Positions 33,631-40,862 of a stretch of 40,862 bases of DNA are shown piece by piece. The notes beneath the pieces were generated by a model. The model was not told the DNA's origin and made no database searches. It saw nothing but the letters and a program-made list of their open reading frames with translations. The stretch spans positions 1 to 40,862 of the forward strand of contig JAISAZ010000073.1 of NCBI GenBank assembly GCA_031266435.1, in the 5' to 3' direction. This DNA comes from Accumulibacter sp. Its GTDB lineage: Bacteria; Pseudomonadota; Gammaproteobacteria; Burkholderiales; Rhodocyclaceae. Every line of letters begins with the position of its first letter. Position 1 is the stretch's first letter. The translations under genes were made by a program, and so were the position numbers.

Positions 33631-33671
33631 GTTCGCACGCGACGCGTCTTGTCGCAACGCGCCGCAATACT
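33631..33671 (+). repeat. 41-nt boundary repeat, copy 3
   Basis: GTTCGCACGCGACGCGTCTT at its start and GCAATACT at its end, aligned without gaps to copies 1 and 2 (21 of the first 25 positions match copy 1). The -10-like bases of copy 2 are not kept. Confidence 0.6.
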
Positions 33672-33705
33672 GCCGTATCGAACTCTTCGTCAGGAGAAAG
33701 CAGCG

Positions 33706-33861
33706 ATGAAACACCGGATTGCCACGACAGCGCGGGGTAAATCGGAACGACGGGGCGGCGAAATGCCCGCGCCTGTCATTCACCCCCGCGCCTCATTCCT
33801 TTTCCAGTTCATTCATGCAGAGAAGACGAACCGCAGACAGTACTGTAGTACGGCAAGGTGA
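33706..33861 (+). CDS. Possible 51-aa ORF, unrecognised
   Basis: A short basic protein (MKHRIATTARGKSERRGGEM at the N-terminus), 34 bases after the third boundary repeat, with AGGAGA nine bases upstream. Its spacing from the repeat mirrors that of moxR from copy 2. No domain is seen. It may be the remains of a lost module or a chance ORF. Confidence 0.3.
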   Translation: MKHRIATTARGKSERRGGEMPAPVIHPRASFLFQFIHAEKTNRRQYCSTAR

Positions 33862-33889
33862 GTCGACCAGGGATGGACTGGAAATGGAA

Positions 33890-35326
<1,437 letters not shown>

Positions 35327-35345
35327 TTACATAAACTGTTTCAAT

Positions 35346-35370
35346 ATATGGTGTATTGTCCGCACCATAT
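35346..35370. promoter_or_regulatory. Inverted repeat upstream of purB
   Basis: ATATGGTG and CACCATAT, exact 8-bp arms with a nine-base spacer, about 60 bases before the purB start. A possible operator; the regulator is unknown. Confidence 0.35.
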
Positions 35371-35528
35371 CGGCGCCGGGATTTCCCCTTGGGACGATGC
35401 TTCAAGGGTCGCCAAGGGCCGACGCGCGGCTTCGCCGCAATGATACAGTCGGACGCAAAAAAACGGAGGGGTTTTCATGTGGATTTTTTCGATGCGGATT
35501 TTTTCCGGGAGTCGGGGGAGCGATTTGT

Positions 35529-35534
35529 TATAAT
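35529..35534 (+). promoter_or_regulatory. -10 box for the GST gene
   Basis: A consensus TATAAT in TTTGTTATAATC, without a clear -35. If used, the GST mRNA has a leader of about 220 bases. Confidence 0.4.
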
Positions 35535-35762
35535 CAATAGAAACAACTTTCCATCCAATGATTTCGATCCACGCCCTCGATAGGGCGAAAAAACAGCACG
35601 GGAGTGTTTGTTCCGTTCATGAATCGTTCGTGCAAGCTTGACCGAACCGCCGTGTCGGTGGTCGGCAAAGCGGCGTTGGCACGGAATAAAAATGGAATTT
35701 CGCGTCTCTCGTGCTCGATTATCCCCCTGGAGGGGGAGGTTTTCTACCGGAGTTAGTTTTTG

Positions 35763-36380
35763 ATGAAACTTATCGGATCACGGACCAGCCCTTACGTGCG
35801 CAAAGTGTGCATCGTGCTGGCCGAAAAGAAAATCGACTGCGATTTTGAAGTGCAATCCCCTTGGGACGCGGGGACGACGGTTCCAGACTTCAATCCGCTC
35901 GGCAAGGTGCCGGTGCTGATTCTCGACGACTCGACCGTGCTTTTCGATTCGCGCGTGATCGTCGAATACATCGACAGTATCGCGCCGAACAACAAGCTGA
36001 TGCCTGACTCCAACCGGGAACGCGCCGAAACCAAATGCTGGTGCGCGCTCGCCGACGGCATCTGCGACGCGGCGGCGGCCATTTTTGTCGAAAAGAAGCG
36101 TCCGGCGGCGCAACAGAGCGAGGAATGGGTCGCGCGCCAGAAAGAAAAGATCCTGCGCTCGCTCAAATACATGTCCAATCTGCTGGGCGCCGAGAACAAA
36201 TGGTGCAACGGGACGCACTATTCGCTCGCCGACGTTGCGACGGGTTGCGCGCTCGGCTACCTCGTCTTCCGTTTTTCCGAAATCGCCTGGGGCGAAGATT
36301 ACCCCAACCTCGCGCAGCTCTACGACCGCCTGATGAAGCGCGAGGCCTTCGCCGCGACCCTTCCGCCCGCCGACGCGTGA
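35763..36380 (+). CDS. Glutathione S-transferase family protein, YibF-like
   Basis: A 205-aa protein with an N-terminal thioredoxin-like domain (residues 1-80: LIGSRTSPYVRKVCIVLAEK, FNPLGKVPVLILDD with the cis-Pro, DSRVIVEYID) and an all-helical C-terminal domain (ALADGICDAAAAIFVEKKRP). Resemblance is close to E. coli YibF, including RPAAQQSE and an ALADGI segment, which makes it a GST-fold protein with glutathione binding likely and substrate unknown. I preferred the ATG at 35763, with GGAG about 13 bases upstream, over a TTG one codon earlier. It is the only gene of its transcription unit and converges with mnmA. Confidence 0.88.
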   Translation: MKLIGSRTSPYVRKVCIVLAEKKIDCDFEVQSPWDAGTTVPDFNPLGKVPVLILDDSTVLFDSRVIVEYIDSIAPNNKLMPDSNRERAETKCWCALADGICDAAAAIFVEKKRPAAQQSEEWVARQKEKILRSLKYMSNLLGAENKWCNGTHYSLADVATGCALGYLVFRFSEIAWGEDYPNLAQLYDRLMKREAFAATLPPADA

Positions 36381-36401
36381 TTTTGACGCATCGTCGGCGT
36401 C

Positions 36402-37529
36402 TCAGCGGTCGTCCGCGACCTCTGGGCGCCCTCGAATAATCCCTCCCCCCAAACAAACGCGCCCCTCGTAGACGACGACCGACTGACCCGGCGTCACGGC
36501 CCATTGCGGTGACGCGAAGCGCACGTCGATTCGGTCGCCCTCGACACTCTCGACCTCGCAGGGTGCGTCCGCTTGGCGGTAGCGCGTCTTCGCCGAAAAA
36601 ACCCGGTGCGTCGCCGGCGTTTTCCCGGAAACCCAGGAAAGCTCTCCCGCGACGAGGCGCTCGGAAAAGAGCGCGCGGTGTTCGCGCCCCTGAACGACGT
36701 AAAGGATATTCCGCTCGATGTCCTTCTCCGCGACGAACCAGGCTTCGTGGTCGTTCGCCGAGCCATGCTTCGTCTTTCCGCCCTTCACGCCGCCGATCAG
36801 AAGGCCCTTGCGCTGCCCCAGCGTGTGGAACGCCAGACCGTCGTGCTCTCCGAGGACACGCCCGTCGTCGAGCGAACGAATCTCGCCTTTTTTCGGCGGC
36901 AGGTAGCGCATCAGAAATTCCTTGAACGGACGCTCGCCGATGAAGCAGATTCCGGTCGAATCCTTTTTGAGCGCGACGTGCAGACCCTCCGCCTCGGCGA
37001 TCGCGCGCACTTCGCGCTTGTACAGACCGGCGAGAGGGAAAAGCGTCTTCGAGAGTTGGTCCTGATTCAGGCGATGCAGAAAATACGTCTGATCCTTCGT
37101 CCCGTCCTCGGCCTTCAGCAACTGGAACCCCCCGTCGAATTCGCGCACGCCGGCGTAATGGCCGGTGGCGATCTTGTCCGCGCCCATCCGGAGCGCGTGG
37201 TCGAGGAAGGATTTGAACTTGATCTCGGAGTTGCAGAAAACGTCGGGGTTGGGCGTCCCGCCCGCGCGGTATTCCGCGAGGAAACGCGCGAAAACCCGCT
37301 CCTTGTACTCGTGCGCGAAATTCACGGCTTCGATGTCGATTCCGATCCGGTCGGCGACGCTCATCGCGTCGACGAGGTCTTCGCGCGACGAACAATGCTC
37401 ATCATCGTCGTCGTCTTCCCAGTTTTTCATGAAAACGCCGACCACGCGCCAACCCTGCCGCTTCAGCAACAACGCGGCGACGGCCGAATCGACGCCGCCC
37501 GACAGGCCGACGACGACCGTTCGTTTCAT
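36402..37529 (-). CDS. mnmA: tRNA-specific 2-thiouridylase MnmA
   Basis: A 375-aa enzyme that activates uridine 34 of Lys, Glu and Gln tRNAs with ATP and replaces its 2-oxygen with sulfur. The PP-loop motif [12 protein letters not shown] is at residues 8-19. The two catalytic cysteines are visible: Cys 99 in [11 protein letters not shown] and Cys 195 in [10 protein letters not shown]. The tRNA-binding HTLGQRKGL also lies in the expected place. Length and motifs are normal. It lies 39 bases after the nitroreductase gene on the same strand, so they likely share a transcript. Confidence 0.96.
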   Translation of the reverse strand: MKRTVVVGLSGGVDSAVAALLLKRQGWRVVGVFMKNWEDDDDDEHCSSREDLVDAMSVADRIGIDIEAVNFAHEYKERVFARFLAEYRAGGTPNPDVFCNSEIKFKSFLDHALRMGADKIATGHYAGVREFDGGFQLLKAEDGTKDQTYFLHRLNQDQLSKTLFPLAGLYKREVRAIAEAEGLHVALKKDSTGICFIGERPFKEFLMRYLPPKKGEIRSLDDGRVLGEHDGLAFHTLGQRKGLLIGGVKGGKTKHGSANDHEAWFVAEKDIERNILYVVQGREHRALFSERLVAGELSWVSGKTPATHRVFSAKTRYRQADAPCEVESVEGDRIDVRFASPQWAVTPGQSVVVYEGRVCLGGGIIRGRPEVADDR

Positions 37530-37568
37530 CGGTCGCGCTCCTCGATACCCACCCCCGGCTTCACGTGA

Positions 37569-38072
37569 TCAAGGATAAGTCTCATAATGAACACGCGACT
37601 CGTCGAAGCGTAGCGTCGCCTTTTTTTTCTCGACCGGATAACCGACCGCGATCGCCGCGAACGCTGAGACGTGTTCGGGAAGATTGAAGAGCTTTTTCGC
37701 GGCGGCGATGCGGCTAGGAAAATCCGCGATGGCGAGCCAGACCGCGCCAAGCCCTAGGTGCACGGCTTCGAGCAGAAGGTTCTCCGTACACGCGCTCAAA
37801 TCCTGCCGCCAGCACTCCGGGAAACGTAGCGCATCGCCCTTGAGCAGGACGACGATGCCGAGCGGCGCGCCGACGAGCGGCGTCGCGTAGGGACTGACGC
37901 CGGCGAGCGCCCTCCGATGCTCCGCATCCTCGACGACGATGAATTCCCACGGCTGCTGGTTGCCCGCCGAAGGCGCCTGCATCGCCGCCTCCAAAAGCTT
38001 TCGGACGGCGTCTTTCGGGACAGCCTCGCCGGTAAAACGGCGAACGCTCGTTCTTTCAAAAATCTCTTTCAT
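37569..38072 (-). CDS. Nitroreductase-family FMN protein
   Basis: A 167-aa flavin oxidoreductase of the nitroreductase superfamily. It has the FMN phosphate-binding RTSVRRFTGEAVPKD at the N-terminus, QAPSAGNQQPWEF near residue 35 and NLLLEAVHLGLGAVWLAI near 105, then the C-terminal AIGYP-like sequence AIAVGYPVEKKK. Short family members reduce nitroaromatics, quinones or similar electrophiles with NAD(P)H; the natural substrate is unknown. The ATG at 38072 has AAAGGGGA just upstream; an in-frame TTG five codons earlier was not used. Upstream partner of mnmA. Confidence 0.9.
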   Translation of the reverse strand: MKEIFERTSVRRFTGEAVPKDAVRKLLEAAMQAPSAGNQQPWEFIVVEDAEHRRALAGVSPYATPLVGAPLGIVVLLKGDALRFPECWRQDLSACTENLLLEAVHLGLGAVWLAIADFPSRIAAAKKLFNLPEHVSAFAAIAVGYPVEKKKATLRFDESRVHYETYP

Positions 38073-38139
38073 CGCTTCCCCTTTCAATGAATCGGAAAAT
38101 TTTTCCAGAAGTCCAACAGGATAGCGCTTTTTTTGTCTT

Positions 38140-38263
38140 CAGGAGACAGGAAACATATGTCAGGAGACAGAAAAGTTAGCGGCGGCTTCGCCTCCGAAGA
38201 TAAAGCAACCAAACACCGATCGCTTTTCATCTGTTTCCTGTCTCCTGTTTCCTGTTTCCTGAT
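38140..38263. repeat. Heptamer-armed repeat element, copy 4 (complete)
   Basis: The left arm has heptamers CAGGAGA and CAGGAAA, the right arm CTGTTTC and CTGTCTC, their complements. The core hairpin GGCGGCTTCGCCTCC and AAAGCAACCAAACACCGATC match copies 1 and 3. Compared with copy 1 the arm sequence has changed on both sides in step, while the core has not. It lies directly upstream of ilvE. Confidence 0.75.
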
Positions 38264-38315
38264 GAGAAATCGGCTAAAATTCTGGTTTCACTTCGGGAAA
38301 ATTGGAGAAAAAACC

Positions 38316-39242
38316 ATGTCTATGGCGGACCGTGACGGCTTCATCTGGTACGACGGCAAACTCGTGCCCTGGCGTGAAGCGACAACGCATGTATTGACCC
38401 ACACCCTGCACTACGGGATGGGCGTTTTCGAGGGTATACGCACGTATAAGGCCGACCGGGGCGTCGCCGTTTTCCGTCTGCGCGAGCACATGGATCGCCT
38501 CCTCGATTCCGCGCATATCTTTCAGATGAAAGTCCCGTTCGAACGCGATGTCCTGCTCGAAGCGCACAAGGAAGTCGTTCGCGCCAACAAACTCGAATCG
38601 TGCTACATCCGCCCGATCATCTTCTACGGTTCGGAAGCCCTCGGCATCGCCACGTCCGCGTGTAGCGTCCACGTCGCCATCGCCGCGTGGTTCTGGGGCG
38701 CCTACCTCGGACCCGAAGCCCTCGAAAAAGGCATTCGCGTCAAGACCTCGTCGTTCACGCGCCACCACGTCAACGTCAATATGTGCCGCGCGAAGTCGGT
38801 CAGCACCTACGCCAACTCGATCCTCGCGCACCAGGAGGTCGCGCACGACGGCTACGACGAAGCCCTGCTCCTCGACGTCGACGGCTACGTCGCCGAAGGC
38901 GCCGGCGAAAACGTCTTCATCGTCAAGAAAAACAAACTCTATACGCCCGAATTGACCTCCTGCCTCGAAGGCATCACGCGCAGCTCGGTACTCACGCTCG
39001 CCGCCGAACTCGGCGTTCCCGTGATTCAGAAACGCATCACGCGCGACGAAGTGTATTGCGCCGACGAGGCGTTTTTCACCGGAACCGCAGCCGAAATCAC
39101 GCCGATTTGCGAACTCGACAACCGGCAGATCGGCGAAGGCCGACGCGGCCCGGTCACGACGCGTCTGCAAAACCTCTTCTTCGACTGCGTCAACGGGCGG
39201 CTTCCGGCCTACCAGGACTGGCTCACCTTCGTCGGGGACTAA
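38316..39242 (+). CDS. ilvE: Branched-chain amino acid aminotransferase
   Basis: A 308-aa PLP enzyme that transfers the amino group between glutamate and the 2-keto acids of leucine, isoleucine and valine. It has fold-type IV features: YGMGVFEGIRTY near residue 33, the PLP lysine 160 in MCRAKSVSTYANS, and the phosphate-binding EGAGENVF near 194 and TRSSVLTLA near 225. The ORF continues 61 codons upstream, but that part is translated repeat DNA. The ATG at 38316, with GGAG ten bases upstream, gives the family start. It is followed 31 bases later by waaF. In many betaproteobacteria a small zinc-finger gene sits between these two; none is seen here. Confidence 0.95.
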   Translation: MSMADRDGFIWYDGKLVPWREATTHVLTHTLHYGMGVFEGIRTYKADRGVAVFRLREHMDRLLDSAHIFQMKVPFERDVLLEAHKEVVRANKLESCYIRPIIFYGSEALGIATSACSVHVAIAAWFWGAYLGPEALEKGIRVKTSSFTRHHVNVNMCRAKSVSTYANSILAHQEVAHDGYDEALLLDVDGYVAEGAGENVFIVKKNKLYTPELTSCLEGITRSSVLTLAAELGVPVIQKRITRDEVYCADEAFFTGTAAEITPICELDNRQIGEGRRGPVTTRLQNLFFDCVNGRLPAYQDWLTFVGD

Positions 39243-39273
39243 ACAAAAGCGCGGCGCGCGGCGACGAAGGCGA

Positions 39274-40422
39274 ATGCCTCGCGTGGAAACGCCTCCGGAA
39301 TCCGCCGCCGACGCCCCCCTGACGACGACGGCGGATACGCCGCGTTGCCTCGTCGTCATGCCGTCGTGGATCGGCGACGCGCTGATGGCGCATCCCCTGC
39401 TGATGCGCCTGCACGAGGCCGACTACGCGCTCGACGCCTTCGCGCCGCCGTGGGTCGCGCCCCTCCTCGCGCGCATTCCCGAAGTCGATCGTATCCTCAT
39501 CAATCCCTTCGCGCACGGCAAACTCGCCCTCGCCGCGCGCTGGCGCCTCGCGCGAAGCCTCGTCGACACGCGTACCCGGCGCGCCGTCGTGCTCCCGAAT
39601 TCGCTGAAATCCGCGCTGATCCCGTTTTTCGCGGGAATCCCCGAACGCGTGGGCTTTACGGGCGAAGCGCGCTTTGGACTCATCAACCGCCGTCACGTCC
39701 TCGACGAAGCCACGCACCCGCGAATGGTCGAACGCTTCGCGCAACTCGCCGAGCCACCCGGCGCGCCTTTTCTGCGTCCGCTGCCGGAACCGAAGCTCTC
39801 TTCAACACCCGAAGAACAGGCCGCCGCGCTCGAAGCCTTTGCGCTCCAGGGAAAAAAATACGTCGTATTCTGCCCCGGCGCCGAATACGGTCCGGCGAAA
39901 CGCTGGCCCGCGCGTCATTACGCCGCGCTCGCCTCCGAATTCACGCGCCGAGGCTTTACGGTCTGCCTGCTCGGTTCGGCAAAGGACGCGGCGACAGGCG
40001 ACGAAATCGTCGCGTCGAGCGGGCACCCCCCTCCGCTCAAGCTCTGCGGAAAAACCACGCTGACGCAAGCCATCGACGTGATCGCGGCGTCCACGCTCGT
40101 CGTCTGCAACGACTCCGGGCTGATGCACGTCGCCGCCGCACTCGACCGTCCGCTCGTCGCGCTTTACGGCTCTTCGTCGCCGACGTTTACGCCGCCGCTC
40201 TCGAAAAAGGCGCGCATCCTCAGCCTCGACCTGCCCTGCGCGCCGTGCTTTCGCCGCCAATGCCCACTCGGACATCTCGACTGCCTGAACCTGCTCGAAC
40301 CCGCGCGCGTCCTCGAAGCTTGCCTCGCCTCGATCCAGGAAACGGGTGTGGATTCATCAATTCTCCTCTCCCATCGCGGCAACCCGGAGAGAGGCGGAAT
40401 CCGGCAGAAAGAAAAACCATGA
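39274..40422 (+). CDS. waaF: Lipopolysaccharide heptosyltransferase II
   Basis: A 382-aa glycosyltransferase family 9 enzyme that adds the second heptose of the LPS inner core from ADP-heptose. It has the N-terminal VVMPSWIGDALMAHPLLMRL near residue 27, VLPNSLKSALIPFFAGIPER, CPGAEYGPAKRWPARHYA near 200, and the nucleotide-sugar site VVCNDSGLMHVAAAL near 272. CAPCFRRQCPLGHLDCL near 325 is the usual cysteine-containing segment. The N-terminus (about 25 residues) and C-terminus (about 30 residues) are longer than in E. coli WaaF. The first ATG was kept, though a later start is possible. Its stop overlaps the next short ORF (ATGA), unexpected for a housekeeping gene. Confidence 0.93.
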   Translation: MPRVETPPESAADAPLTTTADTPRCLVVMPSWIGDALMAHPLLMRLHEADYALDAFAPPWVAPLLARIPEVDRILINPFAHGKLALAARWRLARSLVDTRTRRAVVLPNSLKSALIPFFAGIPERVGFTGEARFGLINRRHVLDEATHPRMVERFAQLAEPPGAPFLRPLPEPKLSSTPEEQAAALEAFALQGKKYVVFCPGAEYGPAKRWPARHYAALASEFTRRGFTVCLLGSAKDAATGDEIVASSGHPPPLKLCGKTTLTQAIDVIAASTLVVCNDSGLMHVAAALDRPLVALYGSSSPTFTPPLSKKARILSLDLPCAPCFRRQCPLGHLDCLNLLEPARVLEACLASIQETGVDSSILLSHRGNPERGGIRQKEKP

Positions 40423-40478
40423 AAAATACACGAACGCCCGACCTGTTTGGTAATGTTGCCGAGGAAGATGCGTCATGA
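40419..40478 (+). CDS. 19-codon ORF linking waaF to the DUF1016 gene
   Basis: A tiny ORF (MKNTRTPDLFGNVAEEDAS) whose ATG overlaps the waaF stop and whose stop overlaps the start of the DUF1016 gene, both as ATGA. It may be a translation-coupling leader or the remnant of a longer protein. PDLFG is a sequence I associate with the ends or starts of some restriction-modification proteins, but that is an impression. Confidence 0.4.
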   Translation: MKNTRTPDLFGNVAEEDAS

Positions 40479-40862
40479 ACGAGAAACCTGTCGTTCATGG
40501 CATGATTCTTGGCGATTACGCCCCGTGGCTGGCGGATATCAAGCGCCGCATCACCGCCGCCCGCCAACGCGCGGCACTGGCGGTCAATGCCGAACTGATC
40601 CATATCTACTGGCAGATAGGCCGCGACATCCTCCAACGCCAGTCCGAGCAAGGCTGGGGCAGCAAGGTGATCGAACGTCTGGCGCGCGACTTGCGCGAAG
40701 CATTCCCGGACATGAAAGGGTTTTCCGCGCGTAATCTCAAATACATGCGGGCTTTTGCCGAAGCGTGGCCGGAGGCGGAATTTGTGCAGCAAGCTGCTGC
40801 ACAATTGCCGTGGTTTCATTTTTGTACCCTGCTCGACAAACTCAAAACCCGCGAGGAACGGG
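40475..40862 (+). CDS. DUF1016 (YhcG-like) PDDEXK nuclease-family protein, partial
   Basis: 129 codons are present; the gene runs off the window. The sequence matches the DUF1016 N-terminal domain: DIKRRITAARQRAALAVNAE, LIHIYWQIGRDIL, EQGWGSKVIERLARDLREAF and KGFSARNLKYMRAFAEAW. Full-length members carry a C-terminal PD-(D/E)XK nuclease domain that would lie beyond the edge. They are frequent next to type I restriction genes and on accessory DNA; the exact role is unknown. The start overlaps the stop of the preceding 19-codon ORF, so it may be transcribed from the ilvE-waaF unit. Confidence 0.85.
   Translation, partial: MNEKPVVHGMILGDYAPWLADIKRRITAARQRAALAVNAELIHIYWQIGRDILQRQSEQGWGSKVIERLARDLREAFPDMKGFSARNLKYMRAFAEAWPEAEFVQQAAAQLPWFHFCTLLDKLKTREER

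Larger units (their letters stand above)
33587..33889. other. Region between the VWA gene and purB
   Basis: 303 bases. They hold the third 41-nt boundary repeat and one short ORF with a good ribosome binding site. I see no clear terminator for the convergent purB. Confidence 0.4.

Noticed and set aside
38133-38315. 61-codon N-terminal extension of IlvE
   Set aside because: The extension is translated repeat DNA. The family start and a ribosome binding site are at 38316.
38274-39359. 361-aa minus-strand ORF opposite ilvE
   Set aside because: Antisense shadow; low-complexity Arg/Val/Asp composition, no start signals.

Overview
The window looks like a piece of a GC-rich betaproteobacterial chromosome, most likely Rhodocyclales or a near relative. 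This rests on protein-level recognition of gap-pgk-pyk, on the purB / YibF-like GST / mnmA / nitroreductase / ilvE / waaF neighbourhood, and on an ISAzo13-type transposase. No rRNA, tRNA or CRISPR array was seen. The taxonomic call is inference, because no database search was possible.

Layout. 1-6.3 kb: an ISAzo13-family insertion sequence, then four tandem minus-strand paralogues that share a zinc-ribbon 5' module. One carries DUF805; the others carry a DUF2628-like membrane region and Sel1 repeats, and one of these has lost its N-terminal half. 6.3-12 kb: an MFS exporter, a dense cluster of small intergenic repeats, a TonB-dependent receptor and an FkbM methyltransferase. 12-17.1 kb: an accessory block with a secreted TPR protein, a UPF0158-HigA pair, a DUF4143 ATPase and an AbiEi/AbiEii toxin-antitoxin pair. 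A 28-bp exact direct repeat lies at each edge of this block. 17.3-21.1 kb: glycolytic gap-pgk-pyk, with a hairpin-rich gap-pgk spacer. 21.1-22.4 kb: palindromic repeats and a frameshifted LRV-repeat gene.

22.4-33.6 kb is the main accessory island. It starts with a sirtuin and continues into a tightly overlapping three-gene unit: an unrecognised 427-aa protein, a two-motif HKN (Tdp1-like) phospholipase-D-fold protein and a 905-aa SNF2/RapA-like helicase. The base composition of this unit is visibly more AT-rich than its flanks. Next come a frameshifted small gene, a SLOG/YpsA-like protein with an extra N-terminal domain, and a MoxR ATPase coupled to a metallopeptidase/VWA protein. Three ungapped copies of a 41-nt sequence sit at the module boundaries. 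The three-gene HKN-PLD/helicase unit is the best candidate for a little-described system, probably DNA repair or anti-phage defence.

33.9-40.4 kb returns to housekeeping genes: purB, GST, mnmA, nitroreductase, ilvE and waaF. waaF runs by stop/start overlaps into a 19-codon ORF and then a DUF1016 nuclease-family gene cut by the window end. Dispersed elements with heptamer arms and a conserved core occur at 6.4, 7.9-8.4 and 38.1 kb; their arms vary in a compensatory way.
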